A DNA stretch of 64,000 bases from JBDNJM01 sp041687755 (GCA_041687755.1 JBDNJM010000164.1:1-64000), one strand, 5' to 3'. Positions 17,018 to 28,525 are shown, counted from the first letter of the stretch. The notes: generated by a model from the letters alone, not told the origin. Numbers and translations: made by a program.

Positions 17018-18619
17018 ATGCTGACCGGACTCCTGCTCGCCCTCGCCCCCGCGGCGCCCTGCCCGCCTGTCCAACAGGAGAAGCTCCGCGGCTACCTGGG
17101 CGTGCCCATGGAGCGCGTCGACGAGGAGTTCGGCGGGGGCTTCTGCATGCACGTCGCTGCCTGGCCCCTGCTCGAGGAATACCCCGGCAACAAGTTTCAG
17201 ACCGGCCTGTTCGGGACCTGGATGTTCTCAAGCATGAGCGAGCCGAGGCCCCACTCCGAGGCCTACTCCGACATCGAGGGCGGGCTCGGCTGGTGGCGCG
17301 ACACCCGCTTCGCCACGCCGACGCCGAAGTTCATCATGGGCGGTGTCGCGCTGGACTTTCAGGCCTGGGCGAACGGACCCGGCGCGGGCAAGGGCCGCGA
17401 CTGGAACAAGCCCTCGGGCAAGTACGGCGTGGCGCAGCTCAGCCCCTGGATCCTGTGGCCGCCCGACGGCCTGAACCTGGCGCAGGGCACGTGCGGGGAA
17501 CTGCTCGGCTATGGGTACCTGCCACTGCCGCTGACGGAGCCCAAACCGACGACCGGCGGCGCCGAGGTGCCCACGGGCAACCAGTGCTGGACGCTGTTCC
17601 TCGACGCAGCGAACTTCAAGGGCCCGGTAGCCTTCTTCACCCCGCACTTCTTCGCTTCAGTCACGCAAGCACGCCCGGACTTGGCCGGTGAGTTCCTCGA
17701 CGCCCGCCCGGCGGATCCCAACCGCCAGCTCCAGATGGAGACCCAGTACGTCCCATCTGCCGCCGCCGTGGACCGCCAGGGCCGGGCCTTCGCCCAAGTG
17801 GCGCCCACGCGTTTCCCCGTCGACGCGGAGGGCGAGTCCGTGTTGGTCCACCGCGTGACGTCGTTCCGCCGTCGCGCGCTCTGGCCCGCCGTTGAAGAGT
17901 GGTTCGCAGGCGCTCCTGTCCCGACGACAACTATCGACCCCGAAGAGTCGGTCGTGCACTCTTTCAAGGGCGATTCCTGGTCCACCTGGACGATCGACTC
18001 CGAGGCCGTGGACGCCGCCGGCGCCGGCGAACCGCGCATCGACTGGACCGGGTTCGCCACGCTCCTCAACCAAGACCCGCACACGTTCGGATACAGCTGG
18101 GACGAGAGCCTCACAAGGACCCGCGTCGGCAAGGACCGCCTCTTGGTCACGCTCCCGGAGACCTACGAGCTGGAGCTGGACGGGGAGGAGAGCCGCTGGA
18201 TGCCGCTCGGCAAGCGCCAGCGGCCGCCGGGCCAGCTGCGCAAGCAACTCGTGCTCCCCGAGCCGCCCGAATCAAACCCGCAGCCCTACACGACTCCGGA
18301 TGACGGCTGTTGGAGCGAGCCCGGCCCGGTCGCTGGTCCGTTCGAGGCCGAGCTGGGCGACGGCAGCGTCGTGACCTACTCGTGGTATCGCTTCGCCGAC
18401 CAACCGGCGCTGCTGAACGCGGGCCTGACCGCTGGGGAACGTGAGCAGCTCCAGGAGCGCGCGGAGCTGTTGCACCGCCACTGGACCCGCGAGCGCCAGT
18501 ACCTGCCGCCGCCCACGCGCGGAACACTCGCCGAGCTGGACCCAGCGCTGATCGTCGAGCCCCCGCGAGGCTTCGAACTCGGCTACGTCCCGATCGTCAC
18601 GCGCCAGGCCGCCCGCTAG
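17018..18619 (+). CDS. Secreted protein of unknown family, paralogue B
   Basis: 533 residues starting MLTGLLLALAPAAPCPP, a short signal peptide. It shares landmarks with the protein at 12554-14194 in the same order: LRGYLGV, HVAAWPLLEEYPGNKFQTGL, IEGGLGWWRDTRF, CWTLFLDAANFKGPVAFF, FPVDAEGESVLVHRVTSF, SWYRFADQP and the C-terminal GYVPIVTRQA. It diverges more in the middle. No catalytic motif is recognised. The start at 17018 follows CAACC. The paralogue pair brackets the SASA esterase, suggesting a small surface-polysaccharide island (inference). Confidence 0.83.
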   Translation: MLTGLLLALAPAAPCPPVQQEKLRGYLGVPMERVDEEFGGGFCMHVAAWPLLEEYPGNKFQTGLFGTWMFSSMSEPRPHSEAYSDIEGGLGWWRDTRFATPTPKFIMGGVALDFQAWANGPGAGKGRDWNKPSGKYGVAQLSPWILWPPDGLNLAQGTCGELLGYGYLPLPLTEPKPTTGGAEVPTGNQCWTLFLDAANFKGPVAFFTPHFFASVTQARPDLAGEFLDARPADPNRQLQMETQYVPSAAAVDRQGRAFAQVAPTRFPVDAEGESVLVHRVTSFRRRALWPAVEEWFAGAPVPTTTIDPEESVVHSFKGDSWSTWTIDSEAVDAAGAGEPRIDWTGFATLLNQDPHTFGYSWDESLTRTRVGKDRLLVTLPETYELELDGEESRWMPLGKRQRPPGQLRKQLVLPEPPESNPQPYTTPDDGCWSEPGPVAGPFEAELGDGSVVTYSWYRFADQPALLNAGLTAGEREQLQERAELLHRHWTRERQYLPPPTRGTLAELDPALIVEPPRGFELGYVPIVTRQAAR

Positions 18620-18782
18620 GCTCGCCCGGTAACCCCGCCCGGTAGCCCCGCCCTTAGGGACCCGCCCATGGGCCAGCCGACCCCGAGCCGGGCCCAGCTG
18701 ACGGGACGCCACGATTCGCACCTGCGAGCGCTTCCCCGAGCATTCGGGCCTACGATTGCGTCGAACCCCCGACTCATCTGCC

Positions 18783-19508
18783 GTGAGCTCCCCCACCTTT
18801 CAACCCACCCGCTGGTCCCTCTTGGCGGGCGCCGCCTCGGCGGACCCCGCCGTCCGCTGCGCGGCGCTTGAACGCTTGTGTGCCCAGTACTGGTTCCCGC
18901 TCTACGCCTACCTGAGGCGGGCGGGCCGAGACCCGGACCTGGCCGCCGACACCGTCCAGGGCCTGTTCGCTCATTTGCTCGAAGCGGGCTCCCTCGCCCG
19001 ACTCGAACCCGGCAGCGGGAGCTTTCGCAGCTGGCTGCTCACCGCGCTGCAGAACTTCGAGCGGGATGCCTGGCGGCGTGCCCAGGCCGAAAAACGCGGC
19101 GGTGGACGCGCTCCGATCCCCATCGACGCGCAGATGGGCGAGCGGCGCCTCGAGCTCCAGGGACCCGTCGAACGTGATCCTGAGGCCGCCTTCGAGCGCG
19201 CGTGGGCGCTTGAGACCCTTGGCCAGGCACGGCAGATGCTCGAGGCCGAGCTGCGCGAGACGGGGCAGCCGGCGCATCTGGGGCCGTTGGTTGCTACCGC
19301 CCTGGACGACACGGACGCCCGTTCCAGGACCAAACTGGCGGCCGAACTCGGGCTCACTCCGGTCACCCTGCGAGTCACGATCCACCGGCTGCGCACCCGC
19401 TATCGGGAGCTGCTGATTCTGATCGTTGCGGACTCCCTGGGCGAACGATCCGAGGCGGGCGAGGAGCTCCGGGCCCTGTCCCTCGCGCTGGCCGGAGAGA
19501 AATCCTGA
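18783..19508 (+). CDS. ECF-type RNA polymerase sigma factor
   Basis: 241 residues from a GTG start (VSSPTFQPTRWSLLAGA). Sigma-2 region: LERLCAQYWFPLYAYLRRAGRDPDLAADTVQGLFAHLLE, followed by RSWLLTALQNFERDAWRR. The sigma-4 helix-turn-helix is near the end (TKLAAELGLTPVTLRVTIHRLRTRYRELL). It belongs to the planctomycete-type ECF group commonly paired with a serine/threonine kinase, and such a kinase follows. Signalling is presumably through phosphorylation by the kinase rather than a membrane anti-sigma factor (family knowledge and inference). The stop at 19506-19508 is followed by a perfect hairpin. A longer ATG-like start at 18756 adds nine residues. Confidence 0.88.
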   Translation: MSSPTFQPTRWSLLAGAASADPAVRCAALERLCAQYWFPLYAYLRRAGRDPDLAADTVQGLFAHLLEAGSLARLEPGSGSFRSWLLTALQNFERDAWRRAQAEKRGGGRAPIPIDAQMGERRLELQGPVERDPEAAFERAWALETLGQARQMLEAELRETGQPAHLGPLVATALDDTDARSRTKLAAELGLTPVTLRVTIHRLRTRYRELLILIVADSLGERSEAGEELRALSLALAGEKS

Positions 19509-20628
19509 GTTCGCCGGTAACGACTCGGCGCGTTCCGCGTGCCCTAGGGCGGAGAACCGCCCTAGGACACGTCCGCACCCCAGCTCGTCCTCGCCCGGCT
19601 CCGGAGCAGACCACCTCGCCGCTGCCGCCCGCCGCGCCGCGGAAGATCAACCTCTGGCCGAGCTCGCCCAGCGCCTCCAGGAGCAGCTCCCCGAGTACGA
19701 AGTCCGAGAGTGCATCGGTCGGGGGGCCATGGGGGCCGTGTACCACGCCTATCAGCGCTCCCTGGACCGCTCTGTCGCGATCAAGGTCTTGCTGCCGCCG
19801 TCGGGCGACGCCCCCGACTGGAGCGACCGCTTCCGTCGCGAGGCCCAGGCGATGGCGCGCCTGAAGCACCCGGGCATCGTCACGGTCTTCGACTACGGTC
19901 AGGGCGGAGAGCTGGCCTGGCTGGTCCTGGAGCACGTCGAGGGAACCGATCTGCGCACCCTGATCGAAGAGGGCAACCTCACGCCCGCCGAGGCCCTGGG
20001 CCTAGTCCGGCCGATCTGCGATGCGCTGCAGTTCGCCCATGATCGAGGTGTGGTGCACCGCGACATCAAGCCGGAGAACGTGCTGCTGGACGTCGAGGGC
20101 AACGTGAAGCTGGTGGACTTCGGCCTGGCGAAATTGACCGACGCCAGCAGCGAGCACCGGCTGACCCGCTCGGGCCAGGCCATGGGGACTCCGCGCTACA
20201 TGGCGCCCGAGCAGCTCGAGCGCCCGCTCGAAGTCGACCACCGCGCGGACATCTTCTCGTTGGGCGTCGTGCTCTACGAGCTGCTCACCGGTCAGGTGCC
20301 CGCCGGCGTGATCGAGCCGCCCTCCGCCAAGATCTCTATCGACGTTCGCCTGGACGAAGTCGTGCTGCGCACGCTGCAGCGCGAACCGTCCCGCCGCTAC
20401 CAGAGCGCCCAGGCCCTCGGGCGCGATCTGGAGCGGGATCCCAGCCCCTCGCCGGAGCTTGATCAGAAGGACCCCGTCGCCGTGGCTCGCCAGCGCGGGC
20501 TAATGAGCTCCCGGCCCCAGCCTCGGCCGGGCTTCACCACGGCCGACACCCTAGCCCTGGTCGTGCTCCCCGCCAGTCTGGTCGCCCTGCACCTTTACTC
20601 CCACCAGCCCACCGGCGACGCCCCCTGA
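19426..20628 (+). CDS. Serine/threonine protein kinase (Hanks type)
   Basis: The kinase domain begins at YEVRECIGRGAMGAVYHAYQ and has Lys in VAIKVLL, catalytic HRDIKPEN, DFGLAK, the activation segment GTPRYMAPEQ, and DIFSLGVVLYELLTG. All invariant residues are present. A short C-terminal tail ends with one membrane span (ADTLALVVLPASLVALHLY), so the kinase faces the cytoplasm with almost no extracytoplasmic domain. The 5' end is uncertain. The frame opens at 19426 inside the sigma gene, but the first roughly 65 residues are low-complexity and cross a perfect hairpin. There is no ATG between 19500 and the kinase core, so a non-ATG start or an upstream frameshift is likely. It pairs with the ECF sigma factor just upstream and the membrane protein downstream. 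Confidence 0.88.
   Translation: MRTPWANDPRRARSSGPCPSRWPERNPEFAGNDSARSACPRAENRPRTRPHPSSSSPGSGADHLAAAARRAAEDQPLAELAQRLQEQLPEYEVRECIGRGAMGAVYHAYQRSLDRSVAIKVLLPPSGDAPDWSDRFRREAQAMARLKHPGIVTVFDYGQGGELAWLVLEHVEGTDLRTLIEEGNLTPAEALGLVRPICDALQFAHDRGVVHRDIKPENVLLDVEGNVKLVDFGLAKLTDASSEHRLTRSGQAMGTPRYMAPEQLERPLEVDHRADIFSLGVVLYELLTGQVPAGVIEPPSAKISIDVRLDEVVLRTLQREPSRRYQSAQALGRDLERDPSPSPELDQKDPVAVARQRGLMSSRPQPRPGFTTADTLALVVLPASLVALHLYSHQPTGDAP
19543..19566 (+). promoter_or_regulatory. Intercistronic hairpin between sigma factor and kinase genes
   Basis: CCTAGGGCGG-AGAA-CCGCCCTAGG is a perfect 10-bp stem with a 4-nt loop, 35 bp after the sigma stop. It has no U-run, so it is more likely an mRNA stability or partial-termination element than a strong terminator. 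The apparent kinase reading frame passes through it, which suggests the true kinase start is downstream. Confidence 0.55.
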
Positions 20629-20652
20629 TTTTATCCGATCCACAAAACGATC

Positions 20653-21138
20653 GTGAAGTTCGGCCTACTCTGGTGGGCCATGCCCGTCGCGACTCTCGTT
20701 CACCTCCGATTCGCGCGCGGCGGAAGAGCGTCCGTAGAGGTGCCGATGCCGCTCGTGCGCACCGTGTTCGCCCTGCTGATGACAGCCGCCAGCCTGCTCT
20801 CCCTCTCGGGCCTGTGGTCGCTCTACGACCACGCCACGCAGGAGGACCTCAAGGTGGCCGTCCGAATCGAATCGCCCCCTGTCCAGGTGGGCGCCAAGCG
20901 ACGCTTACACCTGGACCGCGCGGGCCGCCTCCGCCAGGCACTGTTCGTGCTGACGCTCGGGATCACGCTGACGCTCGCCGCGTGCCTTGTCGCAGAGGTT
21001 CGGATTGGCGATGGGTTCCCGATGGTGCTCACCATCATGGCCCTGGCGGTCGCGAGCGGCTTGATCTTGGCTGCGGGCACGGCCGGCCCAGCCCAGGCAG
21101 CCCGGAGGAACGTCAGCGGCAGCGTAGCGGCAGGCTGA
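20653..21138 (+). CDS. Small integral membrane protein downstream of kinase
   Basis: 161 residues from a GTG (VKFGLLWWAMPVATLVHL), with about four hydrophobic spans: near 1-18, 37-57, 95-117 and 123-142. A soluble loop of about 35 residues lies between spans 2 and 3. It starts 24 bp after the kinase stop on the same strand and is probably co-transcribed. The kinase has an unusually short C-terminus, so this protein may supply the membrane or sensor part of the pathway (inference). No family recognised. Confidence 0.65.
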   Translation: MKFGLLWWAMPVATLVHLRFARGGRASVEVPMPLVRTVFALLMTAASLLSLSGLWSLYDHATQEDLKVAVRIESPPVQVGAKRRLHLDRAGRLRQALFVLTLGITLTLAACLVAEVRIGDGFPMVLTIMALAVASGLILAAGTAGPAQAARRNVSGSVAAG

Positions 21139-21775
21139 TTGCCGCTACGGACGCGCGCTCACCCTTACAAGCGCCGGGCGAGCGATGCGCACCCAGACTC
21201 GGGGCCCCTCTTGAGCCGGGACCCCAGCAACGCCTCGCCAACCGATGGCACGCTTCAACAAGTTGAATCGATCTCGGCCCAGGCCGGAGCCAAGCAGATG
21301 GAACGTCGGGTAGCGGAGGCGCCCGGTACACGCCGTAGGCCGAAATCTCCGGGCGCCATTCACGAGAATGGACGCCTCGCCTTTGAGTCAGGATCGGAGC
21401 TCTCGAACGCCTTACCGCTACCCGGTTCCAAGCCCTTGTCGAGCCGCCGCGGACCGTGACTTGACCCCGATTGCCTCAGAGGACGTCCGCGTCGTGCACT
21501 CGGGTCACACGACGCCTTCAACACCGTCTCGACCCTCGGGCCGAAGTCCTTGGCTGGCAGGCACCTGCTGATCAGCGGCACATGCAGGGCCACGAATCGC
21601 GCACGGCGAGATCTCGAAGGGCGAGCGGGCCGAGCGATTCGGGCGAGACCTCACGAAGCCAGACGGCGGCGCCACCCGCCCGCGACCTCCGTCCCGCGAA
21701 TCAGCCCGGGTCCCGTCGAATCAGCCCGGGCCCCACGCCCATCGGGCAGCACCCCGCGGCAGAATTCGGGCCGCC
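21139..21775. other. Gene-free region with small inverted and direct repeats
   Basis: No credible gene over 637 bp. It contains a perfect hairpin CCATTC-ACGA-GAATGG (about 21356-21371) and an inverted pair GCGCCCGG/CCGGGCGC around 21330. It also has a 14-bp direct repeat (cgaatcagcccggg, about 21697 and 21718). The hairpins may end transcription from the converging genes, but none has a T-run. Confidence 0.5.
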
Positions 21776-22495
21776 CTACTTGCCGCCCGAGTCTCCGGAT
21801 ACCGAGTAGCTCTCGAACTGCGCGGGAGCCAGGAAAAGCTCGAGCTGGGCGAGATGGGCCTCGCGGTCGCTGAGCTTGAGCTCGCCGAGGACCACCGGGT
21901 CTTCGCCCGCCTCCCAGCGTCGGGTCAGCTCCGCCTCGCGATCGTACTGGGCCAGGAGCGCCGAGCGCATCTGATCCGATTGACTCGGCGTGAGCTCCAG
22001 CCACGTCTCGACCTTCGGCATGGTCTCGTCCAAGCGCTCCAGCCGCTCCTCTTGCCAGGTGCGCACCTTGTCGGCGGCCTCATCCCTGAGGATCTCGGTG
22101 AGGCTCTCGGCCACCTGATCCCTGAAGCCCTCGGGCCCGGTCGTCAGCTCGGCCGCGAGCGCCTTGCCTCCCGCAAGCGCCTCACGTACCTCGTCCCGAA
22201 AGGCGTCGAACTCCTCCTGAGTCACCGGGTCCTCCGCGTTCGTCGTCACCGGAGCTCGCGAACTCAAGTCAGGAACTGGCCGCAGCTCCAGAGCCGCAAG
22301 CCGATCGCGCAGGGCTCGATTCTCTTGCGTCAGCGCTTCCATGCGTCGCGCGAGGAAATCGTCGGGAGAGGACGCGACAGCAGCGGCCGGAGCGACCTCC
22401 GGGCGACCCGCAGAGGCACGACCGAGAAGGCTCGACGCCAGCGCAGCTACTCCTACGACCAGGGCGACGACCGAGAGGATGGACGGGGTCTTCAT
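21776..22495 (-). CDS. Membrane-anchored protein with periplasmic helical domain
   Basis: 239 residues from MKTPSILSVVALVVGVAALA, one N-terminal membrane anchor or uncleaved signal. It is followed by a predicted coiled coil (FLARRMEALTQENRALRDRL, about 45-70) and a helical C-terminal half rich in Glu, Arg and Leu (WLELTPSQSDQMRSALLAQY). The pattern around LTPSQ...R..L resembles the Spy/CpxP-like LTxxQ periplasmic helices, but this is weak. A ten-residue longer start at 22525 is possible. It stands alone and converges with the upstream sigma/kinase operon. Confidence 0.7.
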   Translation of the reverse strand: MKTPSILSVVALVVGVAALASSLLGRASAGRPEVAPAAAVASSPDDFLARRMEALTQENRALRDRLAALELRPVPDLSSRAPVTTNAEDPVTQEEFDAFRDEVREALAGGKALAAELTTGPEGFRDQVAESLTEILRDEAADKVRTWQEERLERLDETMPKVETWLELTPSQSDQMRSALLAQYDREAELTRRWEAGEDPVVLGELKLSDREAHLAQLELFLAPAQFESYSVSGDSGGK

Positions 22496-22525
22496 GACAT
22501 TCGTAAGAGGAAACGACGCGATCAA

Positions 22526-22924
22526 CGAATCGCTGGGGTCTCGGGCTCTAGAAGCTCGACACGCGGTATCTCTTTGTCCACAGGCAACTCCAAGATCTTC
22601 TGGCCCAGAATCTTACCCGTCGGCGCCCGAGCACAGCCCGAAGCTGAAGCCCGGAGCCGCCTCGACCTGGACACCCGCCCCGGGAGCCCCCAAGACGGAC
22701 CGGTCCCCGACATGGAGTCGAGGCGCACCGGCGGGTCGAGGTGCACCAGCGCAGCGAAGTGCACCGGCAGAGCATACACCCCACATCCCCCACCCGCCCG
22801 AGCCCAGGCCCAAGCAGCCCCATCGGCCATACAGCCGTCACACCCCCCCACGTCTATCTCCCTGCGGGGCTGTCCGGGGGTTCGAAGTGCTCCAACCGCG
22901 CCAGCGGTTGGGCCAAAAACAACG
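22526..22924. other. Spacer without a recognised gene
   Basis: Frames here are short and overlapping with repetitive composition; GTGCACC-type short repeats occur near 22740-22770. At 22893-22912 the sequence CCAACCGC-GCCA-GCGGTTGG forms a perfect 8-bp hairpin close to the tRNA-like inverted copy. Confidence 0.4.
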
Positions 22925-22949
22925 AGGTTCGAATCCGACCCCCGCTACC
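22925..22949 (+). repeat. Inverted copy of the tRNA-Met 3' end
   Basis: Matches 24 of 25 bases of the T-arm plus acceptor 3' half of the tRNA at 23002-23078, but on the opposite strand. No complete tRNA can be folded upstream of it, so it is a partial copy. Confidence 0.75.
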
Positions 22950-22957
22950 TGAACGAG

Positions 22958-22995
22958 AAGAACGGATGCCGGCCGTAGGCCTGCATCCGTTCTTT
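22958..22995. terminator. Bidirectional hairpin terminator by the tRNA
   Basis: AAGAACGGATGC and its complement GCATCCGTTCTT form a 12-bp stem with a 14-nt loop that itself contains GGCC/GGCC. It sits 7 bp beyond the tRNA 3' end on the minus strand. Short T-rich tracts flank both sides. Confidence 0.75.
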
Positions 22996-23001
22996 GAGTG
23001 A

Positions 23002-23078
23002 TGGTAGCGGGGGTAGGATTCGAACCTACGACCTCCGGGTTATGAGCCCGACGAGCTGCCAGACTGCTCCACCCCGCG
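23002..23078 (-). tRNA. tRNA-Met (CAT), initiator type
   Basis: The 77-nt minus-strand sequence folds as a tRNA: acceptor CGCGGGG with CCCCGC, D-arm GGAGCAGTCTGGCAGCTC, anticodon stem-loop GGGCTCATAACCC (anticodon CAT), T-arm GTAGG-TTCGAAT-CCTAC and encoded CCA. The three G:C pairs in the anticodon stem and the unpaired first acceptor position (C1 opposite U72) are initiator tRNA features, so this is tRNA-fMet rather than elongator. It has its own promoter and terminator and lies between two protein genes. Confidence 0.95.
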
Positions 23079-23105
23079 ACCGGTTCCATTGCTGGAACGC
23101 CGGGG

Positions 23106-23133
23106 AGTATATCCGGCGGCGGGAGCGGATCAA
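23106..23133 (-). promoter_or_regulatory. Sigma-70-type promoter of the initiator tRNA
   Basis: On the minus strand, TTGATC (23128-23133) and TATACT (23106-23111) are separated by 16 bp. Transcription would begin near 23099, about 20 nt before the tRNA. It is the best consensus promoter in the window. Confidence 0.7.
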
Positions 23134-23231
23134 CCCCGAAGAGGCCCGGGATTCGAAGTCGGTGCAGATTCTTTGCGCTCGGACCTCGGCCCTGCCGCTG
23201 CGATGCCCTGCTCGACCTCCGCATCGGAGCC

Positions 23232-26294
<3,063 letters not shown>

Positions 26295-26392
26295 AGAAGG
26301 CATCTATCGTACCAAGCGCGCCCCGGCGTGGAGTCCCGGAACCGCTTGGACGCCGGAGAGTCGCGCAGGCGAAACGCTGCGCTGCCGTGCTC

Positions 26393-28525
26393 TCAGCCGA
26401 AACCACGCGGCGCGCAGCCCAGCTCCAGCCGTAACCGCTGGGCCAGCTCTAGGGGGCTGTACTCCGCCACCTCGACCTGACACTCGGCAACGGCCGCGTA
26501 GTGCTGCTCCCGTTCGGCGGCCAGGCGCTCGAGCTCTTCCTCAGCCGATCCGCTTCCCAAGGCGGGGCGCGGCGCCGAGTCCGCACGCAGCCGGCGCTTG
26601 AGCACGTCCAGCGGAGCCCGCAGCCAAATGCAGCGCGCGTGCTCCACCAGCGCCGTGCGCAGCATTGCCACCGTCACCGCGCCACCCCCGGTCGCGATCA
26701 CGCTCGGCCGTTGGCGCATCAGCGCGTCGAGTCCGGCGACGGCCTCCAGCTCGCGGAACGCTCGCTCGCCCAGCACTGCCAGGACTTCGCCCGCGTGGCT
26801 GGCGCCCGGCGCGAGCCCCGCCGTTCGCGCCCGCTCGAGCAGGGCCTCGTCGAGGTCCACGAACGGCAGGCCCAGGACCTGCGCCAGCTCGGCCCCAACG
26901 CTCGACTTGCCCACCGCGCGCAGCCCCACCAGGGCGATGTGCGCTCGAGACCCGGTGCCCTTCAGCCCGCCTTGAAGGGTCCGCTCCAGAAGCGACACCT
27001 CAACGGCTCGGCCGTGAAAGAGACGCACCTGCCCCTGAGCCTGGGCACACAGCCAATCGCGGCCGTCGCGCACGTCGCAGCCGGACGCGTGCGCCTCCGC
27101 AACCAGCTCCGTCTCGCTCCCGGGCTGTTCGAGGTACACGGCATCGACCAGCATCACGCCGGAGTCCAGAGCGGCAATAGCGGGTCGAGTTTCCGGCACA
27201 CCGCCGCCTCCCGCCGGCGTGCAGTGCACCAGGGCCTGAAGCTCCTCACGCAAGATCGGGGCCTCCAGCGGCACCGCCTCGATCCCCATTTCGCCCGCCA
27301 GCTGCTCCGCGCGCTCGACCCGCCGCGCCGATACCTCAACCTCGAAGCCCGCCGCGAGCAGGCCGGCTGCCGCTCCCCGCGCTGCGCCTCCTGCACCTAC
27401 GACCCGCACGCGCCCCCCCCGCCCACAAGACTCGCGGACCAGCTCCGCGACCGCCGCGGCGTCGGTGTTCTCCGCCGCCCAGCCACCCGGGATCTGCACC
27501 AGCGTATTCGCAGATCCAGCGCATCGCGCGAGCTCCGAAACATCGCTCGCCAGGCGCAGCGCTTCGAGCTTGAAAGGGGCCGTCACCGAGGCGCCATAGA
27601 ACCCGGGCAGCGCCGCGGCCGCGTCGAGCGCCGCCTCGAAGTCGTCCGGCTCCAACCACGCGTACACGGCATTCAAGTCCAGCTCGCGCCGCACCGCCGC
27701 GTGCAGGCGCGGGCTCAGCGAGTGGCTCGCCGGGCGTCCGAACACGCCAAGTAGCCGAGTGTCCGCATCGAAGCGTTCCGGCCAAGACGCGCGCAGCTGC
27801 GCGGCGTCGAGTTGCCCAGGCGCGGTCCCGGTCGAACCCGGAGCGGCGGCGTAGACGACGCGTGCGCCACAGGCCGGCGCGAACGCGCGCGTGAAGCCCG
27901 CGCGGGGCCCGGAGCCGAACACCGAGCGCTCCACCCCGTCCCCAGGCAGCGCCCAGGCCGCAGCGAGCAGCCGCAGACCCTGCTCGGCGTTCTCAACGTT
28001 CGGTACCAGCTTGACGCGATCCCCGGCCGAGCAGTGCGCGCGCAGCGGGGCGAGCGCCACGGTCAGCTCCGCCGCGCCCTGCGGGCGCCCGCCGCCGTGC
28101 AGACTCACAACCTTCGGCGGCGAGGGACGCCCCGCAAGCTCGTGCGAGAACGCTTCCACAGCGCTCCAGGGCACATCAACGCGCGCCACACCGGCACGCG
28201 CGGCGCCCAGCAAAATGCGGACGCGCTCGCGCTCCGAACCCTCGAACCGACCGAACGCGGTCGCATCGTTGAGCGCCGCCAAGACCGGCCGGCCCAGCCC
28301 ATCGAGCACTTCCCCCAGCTCGTTCTGAGCGTCCGCGTCCCCCGCTCCCAGACGCGCCAGCCAAGCCTCCGGCAAGCCGTCGAGCCGCAGCTCCAGCTCG
28401 TCCGCGTACGTGCGCGCGGCCATCGCCGCCCGCCGCCAGGCCTCGAGCGATTCCTCCAGGATAGAGACCACGATCCATCCGGGCTCGCCCGCCCCATGTC
28501 CGACCTGCAGCGCCCGAGCGTTCAT
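26393..28525 (-). CDS. aroDEK: Trifunctional shikimate-pathway fusion: 3-dehydroquinate dehydratase, shikimate dehydrogenase, shikimate kinase
   Basis: 710 residues, cytoplasmic, covering three consecutive steps from dehydroquinate to shikimate-3-phosphate. Residues about 15-230 are type I AroD: VVSLHGG supplies the catalytic His143 and DRVKLVP the Schiff-base Lys172. Residues about 256-520 are AroE: GVFGRPASHSLSP, SVTAPFK (Lys319), ENTDA (Asp355) and the dinucleotide loop VVGAGGAARG. Residues about 528-705 are AroK: P-loop GLRAVGKSS (534-542), FVDLDE, and GGGAV (613-617). All active-site landmarks are intact, so each part should work. The gene follows the DUF2520 gene by 69 bp on the same strand. 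Bifunctional AroD-AroE exists in plants, and the fungal AROM protein contains all three domains in a different order. Confidence 0.92.
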   Translation of the reverse strand: MNARALQVGHGAGEPGWIVVSILEESLEAWRRAAMAARTYADELELRLDGLPEAWLARLGAGDADAQNELGEVLDGLGRPVLAALNDATAFGRFEGSERERVRILLGAARAGVARVDVPWSAVEAFSHELAGRPSPPKVVSLHGGGRPQGAAELTVALAPLRAHCSAGDRVKLVPNVENAEQGLRLLAAAWALPGDGVERSVFGSGPRAGFTRAFAPACGARVVYAAAPGSTGTAPGQLDAAQLRASWPERFDADTRLLGVFGRPASHSLSPRLHAAVRRELDLNAVYAWLEPDDFEAALDAAAALPGFYGASVTAPFKLEALRLASDVSELARCAGSANTLVQIPGGWAAENTDAAAVAELVRESCGRGGRVRVVGAGGAARGAAAGLLAAGFEVEVSARRVERAEQLAGEMGIEAVPLEAPILREELQALVHCTPAGGGGVPETRPAIAALDSGVMLVDAVYLEQPGSETELVAEAHASGCDVRDGRDWLCAQAQGQVRLFHGRAVEVSLLERTLQGGLKGTGSRAHIALVGLRAVGKSSVGAELAQVLGLPFVDLDEALLERARTAGLAPGASHAGEVLAVLGERAFRELEAVAGLDALMRQRPSVIATGGGAVTVAMLRTALVEHARCIWLRAPLDVLKRRLRADSAPRPALGSGSAEEELERLAAEREQHYAAVAECQVEVAEYSPLELAQRLRLELGCAPRGFG

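Noticed and set aside
22522..22851. Minus-strand 109-residue frame ending in a plausible-looking tail (GKILGQKILELPVDKE)
   Set aside because: The tail looks protein-like, but the first two thirds are repetitive Gly/Trp/Ala shadow sequence and no family match is apparent; too weak to annotate.
22858..22952. Second, plus-strand tRNA upstream of tRNA-Met
   Set aside because: Only the 3' T-arm/acceptor part matches; no D-arm, anticodon stem or 5' acceptor strand can be paired with it.
22340..22952. Plus-strand frame over the membrane-anchored protein and spacer
   Set aside because: Composition typical of antisense shadow; no start context or homology.
22838..23224. Frame containing GVGFEPR-type sequence across the tRNA
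   Set aside because: This motif is the usual false ORF produced by translating the tRNA T-arm region; the locus is a tRNA gene.
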